From Mycobacterium sp. 141 (lineage in GTDB: Bacteria > Actinomycetota > Actinomycetes > Mycobacteriales > Mycobacteriaceae): a stretch of DNA of 64,000 nt. The position numbers and the translations under genes are program-made. The notes under the pieces were generated by a model, which was not told the DNA's origin, did no database searches, and saw nothing but the letters and a program-made list of their open reading frames with translations. Positions 20,905-30,159 of this stretch are shown one piece after another (the stretch's first letter is position 1; every line of letters begins with the position of its first letter). The stretch spans positions 124,001 to 188,000 of the forward strand of contig NZ_KB908257.1 in the NCBI RefSeq assembly GCF_000382405.1, written 5' to 3'.

Positions 20905-21659
20905 GCGCGTTCGCGGCGCTCGACGCCGAACGCATCAAACTGTCCACCACGCGCTCGCCGCTGTGGTCGATACTGGGTGTGGCCGCGCTGAGCCTGGGGG
21001 TGGCCGCCCTGCAGGGTTGGACTTCCTACGGTCACACCCCGCTGGCGCCGGGCAAGGCCGCGCTGGGGGTGGCGGTGTTCGGCGTGCCGGTGCTGATGAT
21101 CTTGGCGTCGATGACGGTGACGGGCGAGTACCGCACCGGGCTGATCCGCACCACGTTGCTGGCGACACCCAACCGGACCTGGATATTGGTCGCGAAGGCG
21201 ATTGTCGCGGCGGCATTTTCGTCGGTGTGTGCGGTGGTGATGGTGCTGGCGTCGATCCTGGTGGCCCGATTGTTCGCCGAACCGGTTGCGGGCGCACAAC
21301 TGTCGCCGGCCAATTCGGCGACCTGGTCGGTGGCGGGAGGCTTTGCGCTCTACGCCGCGCTCGCCGCGGTGCTCGGGGTCGCCGTCGGTGCACTGGTGCG
21401 CTTCACGGCCGGTGCCGTTGCGGTGCTGTTGTTGTGGCCGCTGGTCGCGGAGCCGCTACTGGGCAACCTGCCATCCACGGGTGTGCAGCTCGGCCCGTGG
21501 CTGCCGTTCGCCAACATGTTCCGCTTCCTCGACGTGGAATGGCTGTTCCCGACCTATGCCATCCCGTGGGGTGAAACGGGTTCGCTGCTCTACTTCGTGG
21601 CCCTGGTTGCGGTCGTGTTCGTCGCGTCCGTTGTGGTGTTGAACAAGCGTGACGCCTGA
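20901..21659 (+). CDS. ABC transporter permease
   Basis: 252 aa with about six hydrophobic helices (for example LWSILGVAALSLGVAAL, FGVPVLMILASMTV, AVAVLLLWPLVAEPLL). TGEYRTGLIRTTLLATPNR after the second helix is the typical ABC-2 cytoplasmic coupling segment. The GTG start overlaps the stop of the ATPase gene. Substrate unknown; proteins of this type export lipids, peptides or drugs. Confidence 0.88.
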   Translation: MSAFAALDAERIKLSTTRSPLWSILGVAALSLGVAALQGWTSYGHTPLAPGKAALGVAVFGVPVLMILASMTVTGEYRTGLIRTTLLATPNRTWILVAKAIVAAAFSSVCAVVMVLASILVARLFAEPVAGAQLSPANSATWSVAGGFALYAALAAVLGVAVGALVRFTAGAVAVLLLWPLVAEPLLGNLPSTGVQLGPWLPFANMFRFLDVEWLFPTYAIPWGETGSLLYFVALVAVVFVASVVVLNKRDA

Positions 21660-21889
21660 TCGGAGCCGTGGACCCGCTCCGGGATTGCACGACGACGGCG
21701 CACGCGTATTGCCATCCGGGTCGCGCGTAGTCCGGTGTCGGGCGGCCACTGGTTTCAGGTAGTCGAGCACGGCTGTCGGGCGGCACCTTGCGAGTCACGA
21801 TGAATGTGGCCCCAACAGTGTTGTCCGGGTTGGGATTCTGTCCACCTAGGGCAGTTGTCCGGGGTCTTCGACGAGCGAGGGCAGACGTG

Positions 21890-22093
21890 ATGACAGTTGA
21901 CGACGCCGAGCGCCGCTATGAGGCCGCGTTGCGGCAGCTTCCCGAAGCGCATTCGTTGGCACTGCGCCTGTCCCGCGCCGGCGCGGCAGACGAGGTGATC
22001 TGCGATTACCTGCGAATCGAACCCGAAGGACTGGCGAGCGTTCTCGAGATCGCGCACCGGAAGCTGGCGATCGAGCTGGAGAAACTGCAGTGA
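21890..22093 (+). CDS. small helical protein resembling sigma-70 region 4
   Basis: 67 aa. MTVDDAERRYEAALRQLPEAHSLALRLSRAGAADEVICDYLRIEP has the spacing of a sigma-factor region 4 helix-turn-helix (RQLP..H..ALRL, then AADEVICDYLRI, then a recognition-like helix). Only this part is present. A GTG one codon upstream is an alternative start. Such stand-alone modules are seen next to regulators in mycobacteria. Role unknown. Confidence 0.65.
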   Translation: MTVDDAERRYEAALRQLPEAHSLALRLSRAGAADEVICDYLRIEPEGLASVLEIAHRKLAIELEKLQ

Positions 22094-22112
22094 CGCCGAC
22101 GAGCCGCCGTCA

Positions 22113-22547
22113 TCATCCGGCGGCGCCCTCGACACCCGGTCCGGGATTTCCCTGCCCCGGGTCGGTGGGCAGCTCATCGGCGGGCGCCGGATTGTCACCG
22201 GGGCACACTTCGTGCCCCTCGCACTGGCCGAAGTCCCAGGTGCCGGGCGGGTCGTTTTCCGAGGGGACTCGGCCGACCGTCGGCTGGACAGGCGGCACGG
22301 CGGCCGTCGTCGGTGCTGGTGTGGAGGCCGTCCGCTGGCTTGGCGCCACGGATCTGGTCGGGGACGCAGTCGGGCGCGGCGCAGGTGCGGGATTCGCGCT
22401 CGCCGACGGGAGCGGCTGACTGGTCACCGCGGGCGGTGCGGTCGTCGCCGCGGGCACTGTAATCGTGACCGTAGGCGGCGTCGGCTGCGGTCCCTGGCTC
22501 TGACAGCCGGCAATCGACAAGGCCGCGACGGCGACGATGCCGAGCAT
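22113..22547 (-). CDS. proline-rich putative lipoprotein
   Basis: 144 aa from the ATG at 22547. A hydrophobic signal ends in lipobox SIAGC near residue 14. A Pro/Thr/Ser/Ala-rich low-complexity stretch of ~80 residues follows, then a short acidic tail with two cysteines (GQCEGHEVCPGD). The linker-like composition suggests a cell-wall-spanning anchor. A GTG 72 bp further upstream (22619) would add a 24-residue N terminus and is less likely, because the signal peptide begins at 22547. Confidence 0.65.
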   Translation of the reverse strand: MLGIVAVAALSIAGCQSQGPQPTPPTVTITVPAATTAPPAVTSQPLPSASANPAPAPRPTASPTRSVAPSQRTASTPAPTTAAVPPVQPTVGRVPSENDPPGTWDFGQCEGHEVCPGDNPAPADELPTDPGQGNPGPGVEGAAG

Positions 22548-22851
22548 CCGCAGTGCGCGGGCACCTCCGAAATGCCGGAGCTGGCCCCGGCTCGGACACC
22601 TGTCCACGCAAGCGTTCACGATTGCCCTCGCTCCTCCGCTGTCTGATCTCTGCGACGCGCCCGACGCTCTTCCGACTCACTGTCGCTGCCGCGACAATGA
22701 GCGGTATCCGAGCCGGACTACCCGAATCTCGCTTGCCCGTCACGACCAACTACCTGTGGTTTGCGGCCCCGACGCAACAACTACGCGAGGGCGCGATGGC
22801 AGCCGCGACGTGGCATACCGCCATGTTTGGCCGGTCTCGGCGCTTGTGTCG
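22548..22851. other. 304-bp gap, promoter side of the lipoprotein gene
   Basis: No coding frame here is convincing. The interval separates the lipoprotein start from the stop of the LuxR-type regulator, both on the minus strand, so it should hold the lipoprotein promoter. No strong dyad or terminator hairpin was recognised. Confidence 0.4.
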
Positions 22852-25455
22852 CTACGTGAAGTCGCTGATAGCCGTGGATAATTCGGCTCTCGTCGCGACG
22901 CCGGCCTTCACGGCCGCCCGGTAGATGTGACCTTCCACGGTCCGCACCGAAAGCGACATCGCCTCGGCGATATCACGGTTCGACATTCCCTGCGACACGA
23001 GAAGCGCGATCTCACGTTGTCGCGCGGTCAGCGGAAGCGAGATCTTGGCGGCGGTCAGCGCTGGGCTGACAGCGCCCCCGCACTCCTGGGCAAGGTGGCC
23101 GGCGCGGGCGCTGGCGGAAAGTGCGCTGCCGCGCAGACCGGCGCGGCGGTAGCTCGACGCGGCTTGGGCCGCCGCGTCAGCACCGGCCAGCATGTCACCC
23201 ATTGTCTCGAAGTCTCGCGATGCGAGTTCTAGTGCGGCACTGTCGTCGTCAGCCAGCGCGCGTGCGTACCGGGCGGCGACGGCAGCCCGGGGCCCTTCGA
23301 CCGATTGCGCCAATTCGGCGAGTCGGTCGGCGCAGGTGATGTCGCCCAGGTGAGCAGCGGTCTGCAGGCAGATGACCTCGCGCGCCGGCTGGCCGTGCCT
23401 GCGGGCGAATTCCGCGGCATGCGCTGCGATCTTGCGTGACTCGCCGGCCCGGCCACGGACCGCCTCCACCCATGCCGACGCGAGCAGGTAGCCGGACTCG
23501 ACATAGGCGTAGGCCGGATGTCGACTGTCACGAGTGGCTTTCATGGCCGCTATCGCGGCATCAACCTGCCCGGAACGGGCCAAGGCCTCGGTGCGCAGGA
23601 TCTTGAACCGATAAAAGATCCCACTGATTTCACCGTATCCGCCAATTCCGGCGCCGGCCGAATCGAGGCAGCGCACCGCAGTGGGCAGATCGCCCTTGGC
23701 CAGTGCGGTCATACCCACCGTGGCGGTCGCCATGGAGCTGGTTATGCCAGACAGTTCGGCGCACAGTCGATGCCGCTCCTCGGCGACGGCCGTCGCCTCC
23801 GCGATGAACCCGGCAGCCAGCAATGCGTAGGCATGGAATTCGGCCAGACCTGTGCCTCCGAAGCCCGCCTGGGGTGATTCGTGAAGCGTGGCATAGCCGG
23901 CGGTCGCCTTCTCGGCGGCTTGTTGCGGCTGTCCCAGGTCGCCCAACGCGATGGTCTGGGCGCAGAGGCCCATGATCGCGCCGAAATGGTCGAGATGCTG
24001 GGGGTTTACGGTCGCCATCGTGTCGAGAGCTTCGGCGGGTTGGCCGGCCAGGACCAGTTGGACCGCGCGGAAGGTACGGAGGTGGTCGTCGGGAGCGGTC
24101 TCATTCGCCAGGATCGCGTCGTCGATGACCTTCATGGCGTGTTCAGGGCGACGCAGTACCCAGAGCAGGTTGGCCGCCCGCAGGACCGCCGGGCCGACGA
24201 AACCGGTGGCGGGCAGTGCGTCAGGTTCGATCGCGCCGAGGAGTTGTTCTGTTTCGGTTCCCTTTTCGCGCAGGAACAGCACGTACGCGAGCAGCATCTT
24301 GTACTGGGGGTCTGCGCTGACCTCGACAGCGCCGGCGGCGAGGCGTTCGGCGAGTGCCAGGTCGAGCCGCGAACGGGCGACCGCGGCGGCCCAAGACAGC
24401 ACACGCGGATCGGGAGTCAGATCCGATTCGAGCCACAACAGCCCTAGCCGAAGAGGATCTGCCCGGCTGGCGTCGGGTAGGCGTGCCATGGCCTTCGCGA
24501 TGTCACCGCGCAGCCGGCGCAGCCGCAACGGGCCACACTGACTGAGCCGAACTTCGCCGTAGAGCGGATGACCGACGTAGACCAGGTCGGCCCCGGGCGC
24601 CACCTTGATCAGTCCGCGCTCCTCGGCTGCCTCGATCGAACTCTGTTCGGCCAGCACCGCCAGGCAGAACCGATCCAGGGGTTCGGCAACGGCCACCAGG
24701 TCGACGACCTCACGAACATCGCCGGGGACTGCGCCGATCTGCAATTCGACCAACTCGACAAGCGTTGGCGACATCGACGATTCGGCCGTCCACGTCCACT
24801 GGCCGGCCTCACATACCAGCCGCTTCTCTGCGCGTTCCTGCTCGACGAGGTGCCGCAGGTACAGCACATTTCCGCGGGTCAGTCTCCACATCCGTTCGGC
24901 GAACTCGTCGCTCACGACGCCCAGAACCGACTGCAGCAGCTTCTCGGACTCCGGGCGCGACAACGGCTGCAATTCAAGTCGGCGCAGCACGCCGTCTTTC
25001 CACAGCGTCGTCACCGCATCCGGTGCCGGTTCGCCGGTGCGGACGGTGGCGACGACCTTGGCCACGCGCTGCACCACCAGTTGATGTATCACCAGTGCGG
25101 ACAGGTCGTCGAGCAGATGTGCGTCGTCGACGACGAGCAGCAGTGGCGCGTCGCCGGCGGCGGCCCGCAATCCGTCGACGACCTGGCGCGCCATGGTCGT
25201 CGGGGCCGCTTCGAGATCGTTGGTCCACGGCGCAAACGGGCCCAGTGGCACCGGACGCCCGGCCACCGTCCCGGCCACCCGATTGACCACCCAACCGGCG
25301 GAGGCCATCGCGTCGGCGGCCTCGCGAGCGAGCCTCGTCTTGCCTACACCGGCCTCGCCGGCGATCAGAACCCCACTGAGTTCACCGTCGGCAAAGGCTT
25401 CATCGATCAGGCGAAGCTCTTCCCCCCGGCCCGTCACGGGCCAGCGATCGCTCAT
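22852..25455 (-). CDS. LuxR-family regulator with AAA ATPase domain (LAL/MalT-like)
   Basis: 867 aa. The N-terminal ATPase has Walker A GEAGVGKTR (near residue 32) and Walker B LLLVVDDAHLLDDLS. A long helical TPR-like middle follows. The C-terminal LuxR HTH (LTARQREIALLVSQGMSNRDIAEAMSLSVRTVEGHIYR) is clear. This is the large ATP-binding LuxR (LAL) architecture, which regulates transcription in response to small molecules. The ATG at 25455 places the P loop normally. A 118-bp gap separates it from divergent lpqL, a possible target. Confidence 0.9.
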   Translation of the reverse strand: MSDRWPVTGRGEELRLIDEAFADGELSGVLIAGEAGVGKTRLAREAADAMASAGWVVNRVAGTVAGRPVPLGPFAPWTNDLEAAPTTMARQVVDGLRAAAGDAPLLLVVDDAHLLDDLSALVIHQLVVQRVAKVVATVRTGEPAPDAVTTLWKDGVLRRLELQPLSRPESEKLLQSVLGVVSDEFAERMWRLTRGNVLYLRHLVEQERAEKRLVCEAGQWTWTAESSMSPTLVELVELQIGAVPGDVREVVDLVAVAEPLDRFCLAVLAEQSSIEAAEERGLIKVAPGADLVYVGHPLYGEVRLSQCGPLRLRRLRGDIAKAMARLPDASRADPLRLGLLWLESDLTPDPRVLSWAAAVARSRLDLALAERLAAGAVEVSADPQYKMLLAYVLFLREKGTETEQLLGAIEPDALPATGFVGPAVLRAANLLWVLRRPEHAMKVIDDAILANETAPDDHLRTFRAVQLVLAGQPAEALDTMATVNPQHLDHFGAIMGLCAQTIALGDLGQPQQAAEKATAGYATLHESPQAGFGGTGLAEFHAYALLAAGFIAEATAVAEERHRLCAELSGITSSMATATVGMTALAKGDLPTAVRCLDSAGAGIGGYGEISGIFYRFKILRTEALARSGQVDAAIAAMKATRDSRHPAYAYVESGYLLASAWVEAVRGRAGESRKIAAHAAEFARRHGQPAREVICLQTAAHLGDITCADRLAELAQSVEGPRAAVAARYARALADDDSAALELASRDFETMGDMLAGADAAAQAASSYRRAGLRGSALSASARAGHLAQECGGAVSPALTAAKISLPLTARQREIALLVSQGMSNRDIAEAMSLSVRTVEGHIYRAAVKAGVATRAELSTAISDFT

Positions 25456-25573
25456 GTTCGGATAGTAGCCAGCTCGAAGAGTCGCAAATGACGGCTTGGG
25501 CGATTTCCTTTTGCTCTCCACTGGTCGTTGTCAACGCCGCCCGCCGCCTCGGACACCCACTACGGTGGGTGCA

Positions 25574-27070
25574 ATGCGACGCAATTTGACGGGGGCGGTC
25601 CTTGGTGCGGTCGTGCTGGCCGTGGCTTTGGCCGGCTGTGACAGCAAGACGGAACTCGATGCCGATACGCCGGCGGCCCCGCCCGCAGCCCGAGAATTCG
25701 CCGAACAGCTGCGTCACCAGGTGTCGGTGGACGCGATGATGGACCACCTCAAGAAGCTGCAGGAGATCGCCGACGCCAACGACAACACCCGCGCACTCGG
25801 CACGAGCGGCTATGACGCCAGCGTCGACTATGTGGTGAACACTTTGCGCGACAAGGGTTTTGATGTGCAAACCCCCGAGTTTGAGGTCCGCCTGCCGTTC
25901 TCCGAAGATCCGCAGGTCACCGTCGGCGGACAATCGGTGGCCGCCAAGCCGCTGCTGTACACGATCGGCACCGGGCCTGCGGGGGTGTCCGGCCCGCTGG
26001 TGGCGGCCCGCACCGGGGATTCCCCCGGGTGTGAAGCCAAGGACTACGACGGGCTGCCGGTGGCCGGTGCCGTGGTGCTGGTCGACCGCGGGCACTGCGC
26101 GTTCAGTGCCAAACAGACCGCTGCTGCCGAGCGCGGGGCCGTCGCCCTGATCGTCGCGAACAATCAAGACGGCGACCAGATGGGCGGCACTCTCGGCGAG
26201 CGCACCGAGGTCAAGATTCCGGTGGTCAGTGTGAGCAAGGCCGACGGCGCGCGACTTCGGGCCACTCCTGGCTCCACCACGATCAGACTCAACGCCGGGG
26301 TCCGCACCGAACACACCCGGAACGTGATCGCCCAGACGAAGACCGGTTCGACATCCGACGTGGTCATGCTCGGTGCGCACCTCGACAGCGTTCCGGAGGG
26401 GCCTGGTATCAACGACAACGGCTCCGGGGTTGCCGCAGTGCTGGAAACCGCTCTGCAGCTGGGTAATTCACCCGATATCAAGAATGCGGTGCGGTTCGGG
26501 TTCTGGGGCGCCGAGGAGGAGGGCCTGCGCGGATCGCACAACTACGTACAGTCGCTGGATCTCGAAGCGCTCAAGGACATCGCGCTGTACCTCAACTTCG
26601 ACATGCTCGGCTCGCCCAACCCGGGCTACTTCACCTACGACGGCGACCAGTCCGCGCCGCCCGACCCCAACGGTCCGCCGCGAGTCCCGGAGGGCTCGGC
26701 GGGTATCGAGCGCACGCTTGCCACCTACCTGCAGAACGCCGGAAAGACGCCGCGCGACACCAGCTTCGACGGACGCTCCGACTACGACGGATTCACCCAG
26801 GCCGGCATCCCGGCAGGTGGATTGTTCTCGGGTGCCGAGGACAAGATGACGCAGGAGGAGGCAAAGCTGTGGAAAGGCAACGCAGACCAGCCCTTCGATC
26901 CGAATTACCACCAGCCCACCGACACCCTGGACCACGTGGATCAGACTGCGTTGCAGATCCACGGTGAGGGTGTCGCCTACGCCGTCGGGCTGTACGCACA
27001 GGATCTCGGTGGCCGCAACGGGATTCCGATCCGGTCCGACCGCACCCGACACGAGATCGACGCGTCGTGA
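25574..27070 (+). CDS. lpqL: LpqL-type M28 aminopeptidase lipoprotein
   Basis: 498 aa (M. tuberculosis LpqL is 500). The signal peptide ends in lipobox LAGC with Cys 22. A PA (protease-associated) insert lies around residues 135-260, inside an M28 zinc peptidase domain. Metal and catalytic residues: GAHLDS (His), GINDNGSG (bridging Asp), WGAEEEG (general base Glu 314 and zinc Glu 315), NFDMLG (Asp) and NYHQPTD (His). It should be an active cell-envelope aminopeptidase. It overlaps a paralog downstream by 4 bp. Confidence 0.92.
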   Translation: MRRNLTGAVLGAVVLAVALAGCDSKTELDADTPAAPPAAREFAEQLRHQVSVDAMMDHLKKLQEIADANDNTRALGTSGYDASVDYVVNTLRDKGFDVQTPEFEVRLPFSEDPQVTVGGQSVAAKPLLYTIGTGPAGVSGPLVAARTGDSPGCEAKDYDGLPVAGAVVLVDRGHCAFSAKQTAAAERGAVALIVANNQDGDQMGGTLGERTEVKIPVVSVSKADGARLRATPGSTTIRLNAGVRTEHTRNVIAQTKTGSTSDVVMLGAHLDSVPEGPGINDNGSGVAAVLETALQLGNSPDIKNAVRFGFWGAEEEGLRGSHNYVQSLDLEALKDIALYLNFDMLGSPNPGYFTYDGDQSAPPDPNGPPRVPEGSAGIERTLATYLQNAGKTPRDTSFDGRSDYDGFTQAGIPAGGLFSGAEDKMTQEEAKLWKGNADQPFDPNYHQPTDTLDHVDQTALQIHGEGVAYAVGLYAQDLGGRNGIPIRSDRTRHEIDAS

Positions 27071-28503
27071 GGGCTGGCTGGGGCGCCGCGACGCTGGTGG
27101 CCGTCGCCGTCGCAGGGTGTTCGTCAGCACCGCCACCGCAGGTCGATCCGCATGAGTTGGCGAGCCGGATCACCGTGGACGCCATGTACACCCACCTGCA
27201 CAAGTTCGCCGAGATCGCCGAGGCCAACGGCGGCAACCGGGCCCAGGACACCCCCGGGTACGACACCAGCCTCGACTACGTATCGAATCTCTTGCGGAGC
27301 AAGGGCTTCGATGTTCAGACGCCGGAGTTCGAGCGGCTCGGTCCCATGCAGGGCGGTAATCCCGCTCTGGTTGTCGAAGGTACGCGGTACCCGGTCGTTC
27401 AAGCGTCGCTGCTGACCACGACACCACCCGGCGGCCTGAGCGCACCCACCCTGCACCCGACGAAGCTCGCGGGCTGCACGGCGGCGGACTACGGAACCAA
27501 GAAGATGACCGGGGCCATCGCCGTGGTCGATGACACCGGATGCTCGGTGGTGGTCAAACAAAACACCGCAGTGGCGCAGGGCGCGGTCGGGCTGCTGGTG
27601 GTCAGTACCGTCAGGCCCAGTCCCGCGGGGTTGTTCACCCAGGACTACTACCGGCAGCTCACGGTGCCCGTCGGCATCATCGACAAGACCGTCGACACTG
27701 CGCTGCTGCGCACTTCGGCCGCGGTCAAGCTCACGCTGGACGGCAGATCAGAGCTGATCAAATCACGGAACCTGGTGGCGCAGACCAAGACCGGATCGAC
27801 TTCGGACGTGGTGATGGCCGGAGCGCACCTGGACAGCATCCGCGGTGGCCCGGGCATCAACGACAACGCCACCGGCGTGGCCGCACTGCTGGAAACCGCA
27901 GTGCAACTCGGTAGTTCGCCGCCGGTGCACAACGCGGTGCGGTTCGCGTTCTGGGGTGGGCAGGAGACCGGTGCTGACGGGTCGACGCAGTATGTGCGCG
28001 GACTCGACGAGAGTCAACTCGGGGATGTGGCGCTGTACCTCAACTTCGACACGTTGGGTTCGACCAACGCTGGATACTTCACCTATGACGGCGACCAATC
28101 CGCCGCGACGACTGTCGTCAAACCGGTTCCCGAGGGGTCGGCGGGCATCGAGCGCACCCTGGCCGGCTACCTCAACCTCGCCGGGGTACGCCCCGCCGAC
28201 ATGCCGCTGAGCAATACCACCGACTACAGCCCGTTCTTGGCCGCGGGCGTGCCGATCGGCGGCACCACCACGGGATCGTCCCAACGCAAAACGGAGGTGC
28301 AGGCGCGGCTCTGGGGCGGTAAGGCGGGGCAACCGTTCGACCCGAACTACCACACCCGGCGGGACACCATCGACAATGTCGATGCCCACGCACTGTCGAT
28401 CATGGGTCCCGCCGTGGCCTTTGCTGTCGGCAGCTACGCGGCGTCGATCGACGGCGTCAACGGGGTGCCGTCGCACGACAAACGCAACCGGCACCAAGGC
28501 TGA
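27067..28503 (+). CDS. LpqL paralog with altered catalytic residue
   Basis: 478 aa lipoprotein (lipobox VAGC, Cys 18) colinear with the upstream LpqL, including the PA insert and M28 domain. Zinc ligands are kept: [14 protein letters not shown], Glu 300, NFDTLG and NYHTRRD. The position of the general-base Glu is Gln 299, since WGAEE in LpqL reads WGGQE here. M28 enzymes with this Glu replaced lose most activity, so this may be a pseudo-peptidase that binds peptides. The GTG start overlaps the lpqL stop (GTGA), a tandem duplicate in the same operon. Confidence 0.85.
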   Translation: MRAGWGAATLVAVAVAGCSSAPPPQVDPHELASRITVDAMYTHLHKFAEIAEANGGNRAQDTPGYDTSLDYVSNLLRSKGFDVQTPEFERLGPMQGGNPALVVEGTRYPVVQASLLTTTPPGGLSAPTLHPTKLAGCTAADYGTKKMTGAIAVVDDTGCSVVVKQNTAVAQGAVGLLVVSTVRPSPAGLFTQDYYRQLTVPVGIIDKTVDTALLRTSAAVKLTLDGRSELIKSRNLVAQTKTGSTSDVVMAGAHLDSIRGGPGINDNATGVAALLETAVQLGSSPPVHNAVRFAFWGGQETGADGSTQYVRGLDESQLGDVALYLNFDTLGSTNAGYFTYDGDQSAATTVVKPVPEGSAGIERTLAGYLNLAGVRPADMPLSNTTDYSPFLAAGVPIGGTTTGSSQRKTEVQARLWGGKAGQPFDPNYHTRRDTIDNVDAHALSIMGPAVAFAVGSYAASIDGVNGVPSHDKRNRHQG

Positions 28504-28561
28504 ATCAAAAAACAGCCGGATTCCGGTGAACCGGACTGCACGCCGTCCCGTAGTACGGGGT

Positions 28562-29650
28562 ATGGGAATCGACTTTGGCCAGATTGTCAGTCACAGCACA
28601 ATCGCCGGTGTTCACGGCGTTCTTCCGCCGCATCGATATACCCAGGACGAGATCACCGAGACGCTGCTCGACCTGCCAGGATACGACGAAGTCGCCGATG
28701 TGGTGCGGGCTCTGCACAAGAGTGCGAAGGTCAACAGCCGATACCTGGTCCGGCCGCTGGAAGAGTATGCGCAGCTCAGCGATTTCGGCGATACGAACGA
28801 CCTGTTCATCGAACATGCGACGGAGCTGGGGTGCCAGGCGTTGTCGGGTGCGCTCGAAGAGGCCGGTCTGCGTCCGCAGGACGTCGATCTGATCGTTACC
28901 ACGACGGTCACCGGGGCAGTGGTGCCTTCGCTGGATGCGCGGATCGCGGGAAAGTTGGGGCTGCGGCCCGACGTGCGACGCATCCCGATCTTCGGGTTGG
29001 GCTGTGTGGCCGGGGCGGCCGGCATCGCCCGGCTCAACGACTATCTGCGTGGCGCGCCCGACAAGATCGCGGTGCTGGTGTCGGTGGAGCTGTGTTCGCT
29101 GACCCGCAAACACCATCCATCGATGCCCACATTGGTCGCGGGTGCGTTGTTCGGCGACGGCGCCGCGGCGGTGGTGTCGGTCGGCGCGCAGCGTGCGCAA
29201 CAGCTCGGCCCGAGCGGGCCCGACGTATTGGACTCCTGCAGCCATCTGTACCCCGACTCGTTGCACGCCATGGGTTGGGACATCGGCAGTGCCGGGTTCG
29301 AGATCGTGCTGAGCGCGGATGTGCCGAGCTTCGTGGGGCGCTATCTGGGCGATGACGTAACCGGTTTCCTTGCTGCACACGGCCTCAAAGTCGATGACGT
29401 AGAGTCCTGGGTGAGTCACCCGGGCGGCCCGAAGGTGATCGAGGCGATCATCAATACTCTCGAACTACCTTCCGACGCACTGGATTTGACTTGGCAATCG
29501 CTGTCGGAGGTGGGCAATCTGTCGTCTTCGTCGGTACTGCACGTGCTGCGGGACACCATCTGCAAGCGCCCCGCGCCGGGCAGCCCGGGTGTCCTGATGG
29601 CCATGGGGCCGGGCTTCTGCTCCGAACTCGTCCTGCTGCGTTGGCGCTGA
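28562..29650 (+). CDS. type III polyketide synthase
   Basis: 362 aa, chalcone-synthase superfamily. The catalytic triad is Cys 148 (GLGCVAGA), His 286 (WVSHPGGPK) and Asn 319 (EVGNLSSSS). The C-terminal [13 protein letters not shown] is typical of bacterial type III PKSs. It would extend a fatty acyl-CoA starter with malonyl-CoA and cyclise it. The two following genes match the methyltransferase and hydroxylase partners in alkylresorcinol/alkylquinone (SrsABC-like) cassettes, so a phenolic lipid or polyketide quinone is the likely product. It overlaps the next gene by 1 bp. Confidence 0.92.
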   Translation: MGIDFGQIVSHSTIAGVHGVLPPHRYTQDEITETLLDLPGYDEVADVVRALHKSAKVNSRYLVRPLEEYAQLSDFGDTNDLFIEHATELGCQALSGALEEAGLRPQDVDLIVTTTVTGAVVPSLDARIAGKLGLRPDVRRIPIFGLGCVAGAAGIARLNDYLRGAPDKIAVLVSVELCSLTRKHHPSMPTLVAGALFGDGAAAVVSVGAQRAQQLGPSGPDVLDSCSHLYPDSLHAMGWDIGSAGFEIVLSADVPSFVGRYLGDDVTGFLAAHGLKVDDVESWVSHPGGPKVIEAIINTLELPSDALDLTWQSLSEVGNLSSSSVLHVLRDTICKRPAPGSPGVLMAMGPGFCSELVLLRWR

Positions 29651-30159
29651 TGGGCCGCAAAGGCATGGCCGCCCTGATCGCCGCGGTCGCCGCCGAACGA
29701 GTGGTCGAGCTCGTGGTCTCCCGGCGCAACCTTCAGTGGAGTAAGGCCAACGGCGGCAAGGAGTTCGGCTCCGGGCACTACCCGGTGATGGTGGTCCTGC
29801 ACACCGGCCTGCTGGCCGGCGCGCTACTGGAGGCACGCCGGCACCCGTTCCGTCCGTGGCTGGGTTGGCCGATGCTGACCCTGGTGCTGGCCGCACAGGG
29901 TCTGCGCTGGTGGTGTATCACGACGCTCGGCCGCCAATGGAACACCCGGGTGGTGGTGATACCCGGGGCGGAGCGGGTGACCGGCGGTCCGTACCGGGTG
30001 GTGCCGCATCCGAACTACGTCGCGGTGGTGACCGAGGGCGTGGCACTGCCGCTGGTCGGTGGTGCCTGGCGCACGGCGCTGGTCTTCAGCGTAGCCAATG
30101 CGGTGTTGCTGCGAACCCGGATCCGGGTGGAAAACGATGCGTTGCAAGGCTTGACGTGA
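29650..30159 (+). CDS. isoprenylcysteine carboxyl methyltransferase-family membrane protein
   Basis: 169 aa with four to five hydrophobic segments and the family C-terminal block GGPYRVVPHPNYVAVV..E followed by NAVLLRTRIRVENDAL. In phenolic-lipid clusters a homolog (SrsB type) O-methylates the alkylresorcinol product. The ATG overlaps the PKS stop (TGATG), and the 3' end overlaps the monooxygenase by 4 bp, so all three are translationally coupled. Confidence 0.87.
   Translation: MGRKGMAALIAAVAAERVVELVVSRRNLQWSKANGGKEFGSGHYPVMVVLHTGLLAGALLEARRHPFRPWLGWPMLTLVLAAQGLRWWCITTLGRQWNTRVVVIPGAERVTGGPYRVVPHPNYVAVVTEGVALPLVGGAWRTALVFSVANAVLLRTRIRVENDALQGLT

Noticed and set aside
22840..22880. Resemblance of the LuxR-gene 3' end to the GCGACAAAGTCGC repeat family
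   Set aside because: Only a short partial match (GTCGCTGATAGCCG), within or at the end of coding sequence; not enough to call a repeat.
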